Origin: Microbacterium proteolyticum
GTDB taxonomy: Bacteria > Actinomycetota > Actinomycetes > Actinomycetales > Microbacteriaceae
Direction of reading: 5' to 3'
DNA: 64,000 nt
Assembly: GCF_030818075.1 (NCBI RefSeq)
Contig: NZ_JAUSZZ010000001.1
Coordinates: 3,534,001 to 3,598,000, forward strand
Shown here: positions 52,009 through 62,333 of the stretch, in pieces
How the letters are laid out: every line of letters starts with the position of its first letter
How positions within the stretch are numbered: position 1 is the stretch's first letter
The notes under the pieces: model-generated
The model's database searches: none
Seen by the model: the letters and a program-made list of their open reading frames with translations, nothing else
Told to the model about the DNA's origin: nothing
Translations under genes and position numbers: made by a program

Positions 52009-53208
52009 GTGACCGAGAGCCGCCCCGACGCCCGCCCGCTGCCCGCGGTGCGCGACGAGGAGGCACCGCTGCGCGCACGTCTGGAGGCGGCGCAGACGGC
52101 CGTGCGCGAGCGCCTCGATCAGCCGATCGCCCGGGCGGCCAGGATCGCTCGGTGGTTCCCGATCCGGGTGTGGCGGCACTTCCTGCAGCACAACGGCTTC
52201 CTGCTGGCGGCGGGCATGAGCTATCAGGCGCTCTTCGCCGTGTTCTCGGCGCTTTACCTGGCGTTCGCCGCCGTGGGTCTCTGGCTCGGCGGCAGCAGGC
52301 AGGCGGTGGAAGGCCTGATCCGGATCGTCAACGGCTACATCCCCGGCCTCGTCAGTGACAACGGCCTCGTCAAGCCCGAGCAGGTCGAGGAGGCGACGCA
52401 GCAGAGCGGGAGCCTGCTGACGATCACCGGCGGTGTCGCCGTCGTGGTGGTCGTCTGGACGGCCATCGGCTTCGTGACCTTCACCCGCCGCGCGGTGCGC
52501 GACACCTTCGGCCTGCCGTTCGACACGCGCAACTACGTCATGCTCAAGGCCCGCGATTTCCTGGCATCCGTGCTGTTCGGCCTCTCGCTGCTCGCCGGCG
52601 CCCTGCTCGGCACCGTGACGACCGGTGCCATCGACCTCGTCTTCGCCCTCATCGGGTGGGATCGGGAGAGCGCGGGCTGGATCCTGGGCGCGCGGGCGGT
52701 GTCGCTGGTGGTCGCGTTCGGCATCAACACGGTCGCCCTCGCCGCCCTGTTCCGCTTCCTGACCGGCACCAGCCTGTCGTGGCGGCGGGCGTGGCCGGGC
52801 GCGATCGTCGGGGCGACGGGGACGGTGCTGCTGCAGGTGGGAGCCGGCTTCCTCGTGGTGTACACGCCCACCAATCCGCTGCTGTCCACCTTCACGGTGC
52901 TCATCGGGTTCCTGCTGTGGTTCCGCTTCATCGGCATCGTCATCCTGGTGTCGGCCGCGTGGATCGCCGTGGCCGCCGGAGATCGCGACGTGCCGCTGCG
53001 CTCGCCCGAGGATCGCCGCGCGATGGAGCAGGCCGCGCTGGTCATCGCCGCGCAGGTGGGGGTGCGCGAGGCCGAGAAGGCGCTGGCGCTCGCACGCTGG
53101 CCGTGGCGCCGGCGGGCTCGCCGCCGGCTCGCCGCGGCGCAGAAGGCCCTGGCCCGGGCCGAGGCCGACGTGCCCGCGCCGCGTCGGGTGTCGCTCATTC
53201 CCGAGTGA
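52009..53208 (+). CDS. YihY/BrkB family inner membrane protein
   Basis: A 399-residue integral membrane protein of the YihY/virulence factor BrkB family (once called RNase BN). It has about six hydrophobic segments between residues 55 and 325, with FLLAAGMSYQALFAVFSALY (shorter core AAGMSYQALFA) typical of the family at segment 1, and a basic C-terminal tail. Molecular function is unknown. Its position next to exonuclease III and trpS resembles M. tuberculosis, where a YihY-like gene adjoins trpS. Confidence 0.88.
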   Translation: MTESRPDARPLPAVRDEEAPLRARLEAAQTAVRERLDQPIARAARIARWFPIRVWRHFLQHNGFLLAAGMSYQALFAVFSALYLAFAAVGLWLGGSRQAVEGLIRIVNGYIPGLVSDNGLVKPEQVEEATQQSGSLLTITGGVAVVVVVWTAIGFVTFTRRAVRDTFGLPFDTRNYVMLKARDFLASVLFGLSLLAGALLGTVTTGAIDLVFALIGWDRESAGWILGARAVSLVVAFGINTVALAALFRFLTGTSLSWRRAWPGAIVGATGTVLLQVGAGFLVVYTPTNPLLSTFTVLIGFLLWFRFIGIVILVSAAWIAVAAGDRDVPLRSPEDRRAMEQAALVIAAQVGVREAEKALALARWPWRRRARRRLAAAQKALARAEADVPAPRRVSLIPE

Positions 53209-53251
53209 GGGAGGGCCGCGCGACGCCCGGGGCGATGTCGGAGGTCGACGT

Positions 53252-53257
53252 TAGGCT
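53252..53257 (+). promoter_or_regulatory. Putative -10 element of leaderless xthA
   Basis: TAGGCT ends six bases before GTG 53264. Confidence 0.5.
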
Positions 53258-53263
53258 CATCGG

Positions 53264-54115
53264 GTGGCTCGTTCCGTGCGTATCGTCTCCGTCAACGTCA
53301 ATGGCATCCGTGCCGCCGTCCGCAAGGGCATGACCGAGTGGCTCGACGCCTCGGGCGCCGACATCGTCGCCCTGCAAGAGGTGCGCGCGACCGCCGAGCA
53401 GCTGGCCGAGGCCCTGCCCGGGTGGGAGGTCGTCAACGACGAGTCCCTGCAGAAGGGGCGCGCGGGCGTCGCCATCATCAGCCGCCTGCCCGGTGTCGAG
53501 ACGCGCACGCATCTCGGCCCCGAACCGCTCGACGCGTCGGGGCGGTGGATCGAGACCGACTTCGACATCGACGGCGAGACCGTCACCGTCATCAGCGCCT
53601 ATGTGCACAGCGGCGAAGTCGACACCCCGAAGCAGGAGGCGAAGTGGCAGTTCCTGGATGCCATGGAGCGCCGCCTGGCGGAGCTCGGCGACGCGACCGA
53701 GCTGGCGGTCGTCATGGGCGACCTGAACGTCGGGCACCGCGAGCTCGACATCAAGAACTGGAAGGGCAATCGGAAGAACGCCGGCTTCCTCCCGCGCGAG
53801 CGGGCATACTTCGACCGGTTCTTCGGCCCCGCGGGGGAACAGGTCCAGGGTGCCGACGGCTCCACCGGCACGGGCCTGGGGTGGGTCGACGTCGGTCGTC
53901 GGCACGCCGGCGAGGTCGAGGGTCCGTATACGTGGTGGTCGATGCGCGGGAAGGCCTTCGACAACGACTCGGGCTGGCGCATCGATTACCACGTCGTCAC
54001 GCCCGCCCTCGCGGAGCGCGTGACGGACTACCGGGTCGACCGGGCCCCGTCGTACGACACCCGGTGGAGCGACCACTCCCCCGTCGTCGTCGACTACACG
54101 CTCGGGCGGTCGTGA
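53264..54115 (+). CDS. xthA: Exodeoxyribonuclease III
   Basis: A 283-residue AP endonuclease/3'-exonuclease for base-excision repair. Catalytic segments: SVNVNGIRAA (Asn), IVALQEVRA (metal-binding Glu, about residue 38), MGDLNVGHRELDI (Asp/Asn, about 150), WRIDYHVVTP and WSDHSPVVVDY (C-terminal Asp-His). Length is normal. Leaderless GTG start. Confidence 0.94.
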   Translation: MARSVRIVSVNVNGIRAAVRKGMTEWLDASGADIVALQEVRATAEQLAEALPGWEVVNDESLQKGRAGVAIISRLPGVETRTHLGPEPLDASGRWIETDFDIDGETVTVISAYVHSGEVDTPKQEAKWQFLDAMERRLAELGDATELAVVMGDLNVGHRELDIKNWKGNRKNAGFLPRERAYFDRFFGPAGEQVQGADGSTGTGLGWVDVGRRHAGEVEGPYTWWSMRGKAFDNDSGWRIDYHVVTPALAERVTDYRVDRAPSYDTRWSDHSPVVVDYTLGRS

Positions 54116-54129
54116 CCGCCCCCGGCACC

Positions 54130-55146
<1,017 letters not shown>

Positions 55147-55147
55147 C

Positions 55148-55360
55148 GCTCACCGGCATCGACGCCCGCGGATCTCCGGATGTCGCGGGCGACGACGCCA
55201 GCTCATCTCCCGACGCTCACCGGCGACGACGCCCGCTCAACTCCGGATGCCGCGGGAGTCGTCGTTCCCCGGCACTGCCCGGCGGGCACGACGGGTGCGG
55301 CGCTCGTCGTCGTTCCCCGGCATGCCGGGCGGACACGACAGGCGCGGCGCGAATCCGAGG
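55148..55360. repeat. Degenerate direct repeats between trpS and the DNA glycosylase gene
   Basis: A segment starting GCTCACCGGC is repeated at 55148 and 55215 (67-bp step), and one starting GTCGTCGTTCCCCGGCA at about 55258 and 55306 (48-bp step). The remaining bases to 55512 are GC-rich with no gene evident. Confidence 0.7.
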
Positions 55361-55512
55361 CGGAAACCGACGACGCCCGGCGGGGCCTGCGGAGAGCGAT
55401 TCCGGGCGTCGCGGACCGGAGCGACGGGCATCCCCGTCCGCCGCACACGCCCCTCCCCCTGGCCGGCGCAAGTCCCGACCGCGATGTCGGTGGGACGTGG
55501 CACCATGGGCGC

Positions 55513-56376
55513 ATGCCGGAGATGCCGGAGGTCGAGGGCCTCGTCGAGTTCTTACACGGACGCCTGAGCGGGCTGCGCATCGCGAAAGCCACCGTGTCGG
55601 CGATCAACGCCCTGAAGACGTACGACCCGCCCCTCACCGACCTCGTCGGCGCCCAGGTGACGGGCGTCGAACGGCACGGGAAGTTCGTCGATTTCGCGAC
55701 CGATGGTGGCATCCATCTCGTCTTCCACCTCGCGAAGGCGGGCTGGCTGCGCTGGTACGACGCGCTGCCGTCGACGCTGATCAAGCCGGGCCGGACGCCC
55801 ATCGCCCTCCGGATCGGGCTCGACGACGGCTCGGGCTTCGACCTCACCGAGGCCGGCACCAAGAAATCCCTCGCCGTCTACGCGGTGACGTCGCCCGACC
55901 AGGTGCCCGGGATTGCGCGCCTCGGACCCGACCCGCTCGACGACGACGTCGATCGCGCGCAGTTCGGCGCCCTGCTCGCCGGCCGTCGCACGCAGATCAA
56001 AGGCGTTCTGCGCGACCAGACGATCATCGCGGGCGTCGGAAACGCGTATTCCGACGAGATTCTGCACGCCGCGAAAATGTCGCCCTACGCCCTCGCCGCC
56101 ACGCTCACCGACGAAGACGTGGACCGACTCTTCACCGCCATGACCGAAACCCTCGCAGAGGCCGTCCACGCAGCCCGCGGAAAGCCACCGGCGGAATTGA
56201 AGGATGCGAAGCGGCGCGGCATGCGCGTGCACGGGCGGCGCGGGCAAGCGTGCCCGGTCTGCGGCGACGAGGTGCGCAGCGTGTTCTTCGCGGACAACTC
56301 CCTCGAGTACTGTCCGACGTGCCAAACGGGCGGGAAGCTGCTAGCCGACCGACGGTTGTCCCGGCTTCTGAAGTAG
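55513..56376 (+). CDS. Fpg/Nei family DNA glycosylase
   Basis: A 287-residue DNA glycosylase/AP lyase of base-excision repair. MPEMPEVEGL gives the catalytic Pro-2 and Glu-3 after Met removal; the helix-two-turn-helix has GVLRDQTIIAGVGNAYSDEI (about residues 165-184); the C-terminal zinc finger has CPVCGDE and YCPTCQTGGK. It differs from canonical MutM in several positions and is nearer the actinobacterial Fpg/Nei-like proteins, so lesion preference is uncertain. ATG 55513 is fixed by the N-terminal proline. Confidence 0.88.
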   Translation: MPEMPEVEGLVEFLHGRLSGLRIAKATVSAINALKTYDPPLTDLVGAQVTGVERHGKFVDFATDGGIHLVFHLAKAGWLRWYDALPSTLIKPGRTPIALRIGLDDGSGFDLTEAGTKKSLAVYAVTSPDQVPGIARLGPDPLDDDVDRAQFGALLAGRRTQIKGVLRDQTIIAGVGNAYSDEILHAAKMSPYALAATLTDEDVDRLFTAMTETLAEAVHAARGKPPAELKDAKRRGMRVHGRRGQACPVCGDEVRSVFFADNSLEYCPTCQTGGKLLADRRLSRLLK

Positions 56377-56467
56377 GCCGTTCGCGCGATCGGACGCCGG
56401 GCGCGGGGACCGACCACCCCGGCCGGTCGGGTCGGAGAACCGCCGAGACCGAGCCGCCGTATGACAA

Positions 56468-56497
56468 CGGCGGGCGGCACCGGAGTGCCGCCCGCCG
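56468..56497. terminator. Bidirectional terminator between the glycosylase and protease genes
   Basis: A perfect 13-bp stem, CGGCGGGCGGCAC (56468-56480) with GTGCCGCCCGCCG (56485-56497), and a CGGA tetraloop. Confidence 0.8.
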
Positions 56498-56511
56498 CGT
56501 GATTCAGAGGA

Positions 56512-58224
56512 TCAAGCGATCCGGATCGTCACGGTCGCGCTCCACCCGACATTGCCGGCGGCGTCGGTGGCGCGGGATCGCACCTGGTACGTCCCCTTGG
56601 GGTACTTCGAGGAGTCCAGCGTCGTGCGCCACTGTCCGTCGCTCCCTCGCACGCCATCGCCGAGCTTGGTGGAGCCCGCCCAGAAGCTCACACCGGTCAC
56701 ACCGACGTTGTCGCTCGCGGAGGCCACGAGCGTGCCGGTCCCCGAGACCGTCGACCCCGAGGCGGGGCTGACGATCGACGTGGTCGGAGCGACCCGGTCG
56801 GCGCCGGCGGTCGGCGACGGCGTCGGGGTCGCCGTGCGCGTGGGGGTCGGCGACGGGCTCGGCGTCCGGGTGGGAGTCGGCGTCGGGCTCGGCGTGCGCG
56901 TGGGCGTGGGAGAGGCGGTGGGCGTCGGCGCCGTGCCCGAACCCGAGGCCGAGACGGTCGCCAGGTATCCGTAGTACTTGTTCGGCGACGAGCCCGCGGC
57001 CGACGGGCTGCCGAACCAGGTGTGGCCCTTGGCATCAGCCGCCGACGCCTGCGAGACGAGCTGCTTGATGACCTGCGCGGGCGCCATGCCGGAGCAGGTG
57101 CCGATGGCGAAGCAATCCAGGACGACGCCACTGAGAGCCGCGGTGGCCATGCTCGTGCCGGACTGGATGTAGCCGAAGCGGTCGCCCTTCTGCGTCGTGT
57201 ACGGGCACGTGCCGGGCGCTGCGAGCGTGTGCGCCTTGTCGTCGGCCGAGACGGCGAAGTTCGTGTTGAGCCAGGGCTGGTCGTCGCGCGTGCTCAGACC
57301 GCACGAGCTCGCCGCCAGGCCACCCGGCTTGCCGTCGTAGTCGGCCATGTTCGTGGCCGTGAGGACCTCGTCGTAGGCACCGGGCAGCGTTCCCGCGAGG
57401 TCGGCGGCGCTGTTGCCGCCCGCCGCCACCACGACCACGCCGCCGTTCACCACGCGGCACACAGCCTGGTGCAGCGCGTCGCCGTTGCTGTAGCCGCAGT
57501 TGTCGTCGTCGGTGCCGCCGAAGCCGAGGCTCATGTTGGCGACCTTGATGTTGTAGGTCTTCGCGTTGGCGGCCACCCAGTCCAGGCCGCACAGCAGCGA
57601 CGACAGCGTGCCCTTGTTCTTGCTGTCCATGACACGCACCGAGTAGATCGGGGCGCCGGGGGCGACACCGACCGTTCCGAAGTCGTTGTCGTACGCGGCC
57701 ATGTAGCCCGAGACGCCGGTGCCGTGACCGTTGCCGTCCAACTCGTCGCTGAAGCCGAGGCAGTTGACCGCCTTGACCAGGTTGTAGTCGATGTGCGGGT
57801 TGACCCCGGAGTCGATCACGGCGACCGCCGGGCCCGTCCACGCCTTCTGCACGCCGTCGCCCGCGCTGATGGGCGCCTTGTCGGCCTGCACGGTCTTCGG
57901 TGTGGGCGTGTCGGCCTGCGCGAACCCCTCGATCTCGACGTCGGCGGTCAGGGCACCCACGCGCGGATCGTTCGCCAGCGCGGTCGCCTCCTCGGCCGTC
58001 AGCGTCGCCGCGAAACCGTTGAGCGCGGCCGTGTACCGTTCGTCGACGTCGACGCCGTATCGCGTCGCGAGCGCCGCGGCGTCGACGCCGTCGGCGAGCC
58101 CGATGATGTAGTCGCCGGCCGACCGCGTCGACGCCGACGCCGGCGCTGCGCCGACCACACCGGCGAGCAGGATGGCGGCCACAGCCACCATCGAACTCGC
58201 GGGACGGAAAATTTTCGAAGTCAT
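56512..58224 (-). CDS. Secreted subtilisin-like serine protease (S8) with C-terminal Ig-like domain
   Basis: A 570-residue exported protease. Signal peptide to about residue 32 (APASASTRS), an inhibitor I9-like propeptide (about 37-105), then the S8 domain with Asp in AVIDSGVN (about 138), His in GNGHGTGVSGY (about 167) and Ser in SGTSMATAALSG (about 358), as in proteinase-K-like enzymes. A Pro/Thr-rich linker of about 50 residues (repeated TPTPT and SPTPT) joins a C-terminal bacterial Ig-like domain (about 475-570). GGGGGTAGAAG precedes ATG 58224. Confidence 0.93.
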   Translation of the reverse strand: MTSKIFRPASSMVAVAAILLAGVVGAAPASASTRSAGDYIIGLADGVDAAALATRYGVDVDERYTAALNGFAATLTAEEATALANDPRVGALTADVEIEGFAQADTPTPKTVQADKAPISAGDGVQKAWTGPAVAVIDSGVNPHIDYNLVKAVNCLGFSDELDGNGHGTGVSGYMAAYDNDFGTVGVAPGAPIYSVRVMDSKNKGTLSSLLCGLDWVAANAKTYNIKVANMSLGFGGTDDDNCGYSNGDALHQAVCRVVNGGVVVVAAGGNSAADLAGTLPGAYDEVLTATNMADYDGKPGGLAASSCGLSTRDDQPWLNTNFAVSADDKAHTLAAPGTCPYTTQKGDRFGYIQSGTSMATAALSGVVLDCFAIGTCSGMAPAQVIKQLVSQASAADAKGHTWFGSPSAAGSSPNKYYGYLATVSASGSGTAPTPTASPTPTRTPSPTPTPTRTPSPSPTPTRTATPTPSPTAGADRVAPTTSIVSPASGSTVSGTGTLVASASDNVGVTGVSFWAGSTKLGDGVRGSDGQWRTTLDSSKYPKGTYQVRSRATDAAGNVGWSATVTIRIA

Positions 58225-58544
58225 TCTTCTACCCCCGTGAAGAATTCAGGGCGGAATGGGAGGAACGCCCGCCGACGATCAGAATAGGGGGAGAACGTTT
58301 CAACTGGGTGACCGGGAAAGAATTCTTTGGTAGATGCGGTGAATTCGCCCGCGCATTCTCGTTCCGCCCCGCCGCTCGCCTTTCCGATGGCGTCGCTGAT
58401 CACGTGCCCCCGCCGACCCTCCCTCACCCCCCGTCTCGCCGACGTCGATCGACTCCGCCCGCCGAGGACGCCGTCCTGTGTGTCCCTCCGTTCCGGGGAA
58501 TGAAACCGTCGCACGCACGTTCACTACACTCAGAAGTGCAACAA
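58225..58544. promoter_or_regulatory. Divergent promoter region of the protease and riboflavin operon
   Basis: About 320 bases, less GC-rich than the surroundings, with three GAATTC sites and no gene. Near its right end, TGAAAC (58501-58506) and TACACT (58525-58530) are 18 bases apart and could be the -35 and -10 of the riboflavin operon, just ahead of the riboswitch. Confidence 0.45.
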
Positions 58545-58690
58545 CGTGCTCCGGGGTCGGTGAGAATCCGAACCGGCGGTGACAGTCCGCGAACCCCTCC
58601 GCATCACGCGGTGGGGCCGATCCGGTGGAATTCCGGAACCGACGGTGATGCGAGGGTCCTCCCTCGCTAGTCCGGATAGGAGGCAGCACG
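58545..58690 (+). ncRNA. FMN riboswitch (RFN element)
   Basis: The conserved RFN blocks are present in order: CTCCGGGGTCGGTGAGAATCC shortened as GGGGTCGGTG, then CCGGCGGTGACAGTCCGCGA, then GGTGGAATTCCGGAACCGAC, GGTGATGCGAG and AGTCCGGATAGGAGGCAGCA. The ends pair (GTGCT with AGCAC). It lies directly before ribD and should shut down the operon when FMN is bound. Confidence 0.95.
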
Positions 58691-58749
58691 GATGGCGCGT
58701 CGCGCCTTCCCGCTGGTCCTGCCCCGAACACCGCGGGAAGGACAGGGAA

Positions 58750-59931
58750 ATGGCATCCGCCATCGAGATCGACGCCATGCGGCGAGCGCTGCAGCTCGCC
58801 CGGCGCGGCCCACGCGGGCTCAATCCGCAGGTCGGCGCGATCCTTCTGTCCCCCGGCGGCGAGGTGCTGGCGGAGGGGTACCACCGCGGTGCCGGCACGC
58901 CGCACGCCGAGGTCGACGCGCTGTCGCAGGTGACGGCGGATGCCGCGCGCGGCGCGACCGCCGTCGTCACTCTGGAGCCGTGCAACCACACCGGCCGCAC
59001 CGGCCCGTGCGCCGTGGCGCTGATCGAGGCGGGCGTCGCCCGGGTCGTCTATGCGCTCGACGATCCCACGGATGCCGCGGCCGGCGGCGCCGATCGCCTC
59101 CGCGGCGCCGGCGTGGTGGTGGAGAGCGGCGTCGAAGCGGACGCCGCGGAGGAGGTGATCCACGACTGGGTCGCCCTCCAGCGCACCGGCCGCCCGCACG
59201 TCACCGTCAAGTGGGCGCAGAGCCTGGACGGGCGCGCCGCGGCCGACGACGGGACCAGTCAGTGGATCACGGGAGCGGTCGCCCGCCGCGATGTGCACGC
59301 CCGGCGTGCGATCGCGGATGCGATCGTCGCCGGCACCGGAACCATCCATGCCGACGATCCCGCGCTGACCGCACGGGCGGAGGACGGCTCGTTGCTCCCG
59401 GCCCAGCCGATCCCGGTGGTCATCGGCTCGACCGAGACGGCTCCGGATGCCGCTGTGCGCCGTCATCCCCACGAGCCCCTCTTCTATCCGACCCACGACC
59501 TGCCCGCCGTGCTCGCCGATCTTGCCGGCCGGGGCGTCCAGCGCGTCTTCGTCGAGGGCGGCCCGACCCTCGCCAGCGCCTTCATCCGCGCGGGTCTCGC
59601 CGACGAGCTGCTCGTCTACCTCGCGCCGGTCCTGCTCGGCGGCTCGCGCCTCGCGCTCGGCGACCTCGGCGTACCGAGCATCGCGAACGCCCGTCGGCTG
59701 GCCGTGGCATCCGTCGAGATCCTGGGCGACGACATGCTGCTCGTCGCCCGACCGGCAGCCGCGCCCGCCACGGGGCCGGCGGCAGCCGCGCCCGCCACGC
59801 GCTCGGCGGCAGCCGCGCCCGCCACGCGAGCCGACCGACCGGCCGTCGACGGGTCGACAGCCCTCGCCCCGGCATCCACCGGCCCCGAACCCGCCCGCGC
59901 GACAGCGCCCCAGCACAGAGGAGACGTCTGA
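58750..59931 (+). CDS. ribD: Bifunctional deaminase/reductase RibD
   Basis: A 393-residue enzyme for two early riboflavin steps. The N-terminal deaminase has the zinc motif PHAEVDAL and LEPCNHTGRTGPC (about residues 50-84). The reductase domain has KWAQSLDGRAA, SQWITG, GTGTIHADDP and FVEGGPTLASAF. It ends in a low-complexity tail of about 50 residues built on repeats of AAAPAT and related units, beyond the usual length. ATG 58750 has AAGGACAGG upstream and lies 60 bases past the riboswitch. Confidence 0.92.
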   Translation: MASAIEIDAMRRALQLARRGPRGLNPQVGAILLSPGGEVLAEGYHRGAGTPHAEVDALSQVTADAARGATAVVTLEPCNHTGRTGPCAVALIEAGVARVVYALDDPTDAAAGGADRLRGAGVVVESGVEADAAEEVIHDWVALQRTGRPHVTVKWAQSLDGRAAADDGTSQWITGAVARRDVHARRAIADAIVAGTGTIHADDPALTARAEDGSLLPAQPIPVVIGSTETAPDAAVRRHPHEPLFYPTHDLPAVLADLAGRGVQRVFVEGGPTLASAFIRAGLADELLVYLAPVLLGGSRLALGDLGVPSIANARRLAVASVEILGDDMLLVARPAAAPATGPAAAAPATRSAAAAPATRADRPAVDGSTALAPASTGPEPARATAPQHRGDV

Positions 59932-60587
59932 TGTTCACCGGAATCGTCGAAGAGATCGGCGCCGTCACCGCGGTCGAGCCCTCGGGCGACGGCGTGCGCC
60001 TCACCCTCCGCGCCCCCCTGTCGGTGTCGGATGCCGGGCACGGCGATTCGATCTCGGTCAGCGGGGTGTGCCTCACGGTCGTCGACCAAGGAGACGACTG
60101 GTTCACCGCCGACGTCATGAAGCAGACCCTCGACATGTCGACCCTCGCCGACGTCGCCCCCGGCCGCGCGGTCAACCTCGAGCGGGCGACAGCCGCACAC
60201 GGTCGCCTCGGCGGCCACATCGTGCAGGGTCACATCGACGGCACCGGCGTGGTTCGCGAGGTGCGACCCGGAGCGCAGTGGAGCGTCGTGCGGGTCGGCA
60301 TCCCGGCTCACCTCGCTCCGCTCGTCGTCGACAAGGGATCCATCGCGATCGACGGCGTCTCGCTCACCGTCAGTGCGGTCAGCGATGCCGCCGATCCCGA
60401 GCCGTGGCTGGAGGTCTCACTCATCCCCGAGACCCTGGCGGCGACCACGCTCGGCCGCGCCGAGGCCGGCACCCCCGTCAACCTCGAGACCGACATCCTG
60501 GCGCGGCACGTGCAGCGGATGCTCGCCTTCCGAACCTCAGAGAACCCCGCGGCGCCCGCCGCTCCGACCGAGAGGGGCTCCGCATGA
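59931..60587 (+). CDS. ribE: Riboflavin synthase alpha subunit
   Basis: A 218-residue protein with two tandem lumazine-binding repeats. MFTGIVEEIG and SVSGVCLTVV with GGHIVQGHIDG belong to repeat 1; SIAIDGVSLTV and NLETDILARHVQRML to repeat 2. It dismutates 6,7-dimethyl-8-ribityllumazine to riboflavin. Its ATG overlaps the ribD stop by one base (TGATG). Confidence 0.95.
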   Translation: MFTGIVEEIGAVTAVEPSGDGVRLTLRAPLSVSDAGHGDSISVSGVCLTVVDQGDDWFTADVMKQTLDMSTLADVAPGRAVNLERATAAHGRLGGHIVQGHIDGTGVVREVRPGAQWSVVRVGIPAHLAPLVVDKGSIAIDGVSLTVSAVSDAADPEPWLEVSLIPETLAATTLGRAEAGTPVNLETDILARHVQRMLAFRTSENPAAPAAPTERGSA

Positions 60588-61852
60588 GCCTGTCCCCCAT
60601 CCCCGAGGCCCTGGAGGCCCTGCGCCAGGGCCGACCGATCCTGGTGGCCGACGACGAGAACCGTGAGAACGAGGGCGACGTCGTCATCTCGGCGCAGCTC
60701 GCCACGCCCGAGTGGCTGGCGTGGACGGTCCGCTGGTCGAGCGGCTACGTCTGCGCGCCCATGCCCGCGGAGTGGGCCGACCGGCTCGACCTGCCGCCCA
60801 TGGTCGAGGTCAGCCAGGACGCCCGGGGCACGGCGTACACGGTGAGCGTCGACGCGGCTTCCGGTGTCACCACCGGCATCAGCGCGGCCGACCGCGCCCG
60901 CACGCTGAACGTGCTGGCCGACCCGGAGTCGGTGCCCACCAGCCTCATCCGCCCCGGCCACGTCCTGCCTCTTCGTGCCGTCGACGGGGGTGTCCGCGAA
61001 CGCGCCGGCCACACCGAGGCCGCCGTCGACCTCATGCGTCTCGCCGGCCTCGAGCCGGTCGGCGCGATCGCCGAGGTCGTCGCGGAGGACGGCAGCATGA
61101 TGCGTCTGCCCGGCCTGTTCGAGCTCGGCGAGCGCGATGGCATCCCCGTCATCACGATCGAGCAGCTCATCGCGTATCTCAACGAGACCGACCCCACGCC
61201 CGCGGCAGCGCCCGCCCGGCGCCGCGTGAGCCTGCGCGCGGAGTCGAACGTCCCCACCTCGCACGGGACGTTCCGCTTCCTCGCATACAAGGACCGCGTC
61301 ACCGGCACCGACCACCTCGCCGTCGTGTCGGGGGATCTGACCGAGAAGGCACCGCTCGTGCGCGTGCACTCGGAGTGCCTGACCGGTGAGGCCTTCGGTT
61401 CGCTGAAGTGCGAGTGCGGTCCGCAGCTGGATGCCGCCCTCGACACCATCGACCGCGACGGCGGAGTCGTCATCTACATGCGCGGACACGAGGGACGCGG
61501 CATCGGCCTCATCAACAAGCTGCGCGCGTACAGCCTGCAGGAGCGCGGCCTCGACACCGTCGACGCCAACCTCGCGCTGGGTCTGCCCGCCGACGCGCGC
61601 GACTACGCCGCCGCAGCCGGCATCCTCGCCGATCTCGGCGTCGAACAGGTGCGCCTGCTCACGAACAACACCGACAAGGTCGCGCAGCTGCGCGGCTTCG
61701 GCCTCGACGTCGTCGAGCAGGTGCCCCTGCTCGTGGGCGTCGGCCCCAACAACCACCAGTACCTCGAGACCAAGCGCGACCGCATGGGTCACGTGATCGC
61801 CGAGGACGACCTGCGCGACGCGCTCGCGCACCTGAAGGAAGAGAGCGTCTGA
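60584..61852 (+). CDS. ribBA: Bifunctional DHBP synthase / GTP cyclohydrolase II RibBA
   Basis: A 422-residue fusion. The DHBP synthase half has DDENRENEGD (about residues 21-30), TVSVDAASGVTTGIS and RPGHVLPLRA with GHTEAAVDL. The GTP cyclohydrolase II half has RVHSECLTGEAFGSLKCECG (zinc cysteines, about 257-276) and YMRGHEGRGIGL, ending with a normal C terminus. It supplies both precursors for RibH and RibD. ATG 60584 overlaps the ribE stop. Confidence 0.95.
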   Translation: MSLSPIPEALEALRQGRPILVADDENRENEGDVVISAQLATPEWLAWTVRWSSGYVCAPMPAEWADRLDLPPMVEVSQDARGTAYTVSVDAASGVTTGISAADRARTLNVLADPESVPTSLIRPGHVLPLRAVDGGVRERAGHTEAAVDLMRLAGLEPVGAIAEVVAEDGSMMRLPGLFELGERDGIPVITIEQLIAYLNETDPTPAAAPARRRVSLRAESNVPTSHGTFRFLAYKDRVTGTDHLAVVSGDLTEKAPLVRVHSECLTGEAFGSLKCECGPQLDAALDTIDRDGGVVIYMRGHEGRGIGLINKLRAYSLQERGLDTVDANLALGLPADARDYAAAAGILADLGVEQVRLLTNNTDKVAQLRGFGLDVVEQVPLLVGVGPNNHQYLETKRDRMGHVIAEDDLRDALAHLKEESV

Positions 61853-62325
61853 TGGCCGGCAGTGGAGCACCCGAGACCGGCGGCGTCGATGCGTCGGGTC
61901 TGAACGTCGTCGTCGTCGCGGGGACCTGGCACGACGTCATCACCGACGGCCTCATCGCCGGAGCCGAGCGAATCCTGGATGCCACGGGTGCGGCGTACCG
62001 CGTCGTGCGCGTCGCGGGTTCGTTCGAGCTGCCCGTCGCCGCCAAGGCCGCATTGGAGGGCGGGGCGGATGCCGTCGTGGCCCTCGGCGTGATCATCCGG
62101 GGTGGGACGCCGCACTTCGAGTTCGTCTCGTCGGCGGCGACGGACGGTCTCACACGCGTCGCGCTCGACACCGGCAAGCCGGTCGGCTTCGGCGTCCTGA
62201 CCCTCGACGACGAGCAGCAGGGTCTCGACCGCGCGGGACTCGCGGGCTCGAAGGAGGACAAGGGCGCCGAGGCCGCCGACGCGGCGATCCGCACGGCGCT
62301 GCTGCTGCGGGAGCTGCGCGGCTGA
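61852..62325 (+). CDS. ribH: 6,7-dimethyl-8-ribityllumazine synthase
   Basis: A 157-residue lumazine synthase. Segments AGSFELPVAAKAALE, VALGVIIRGGTPHFEFV (His for catalysis, about residue 87), VGFGVLTLDDEQQGLDRAG (where most family members have GVLT followed by TEQA) and GAEAADAAIRTALLLREL are family-typical. It is the last gene of the riboswitch-controlled operon. Confidence 0.95.
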   Translation: MAGSGAPETGGVDASGLNVVVVAGTWHDVITDGLIAGAERILDATGAAYRVVRVAGSFELPVAAKAALEGGADAVVALGVIIRGGTPHFEFVSSAATDGLTRVALDTGKPVGFGVLTLDDEQQGLDRAGLAGSKEDKGAEAADAAIRTALLLRELRG

Positions 62326-62333
62326 GCGTCGTT

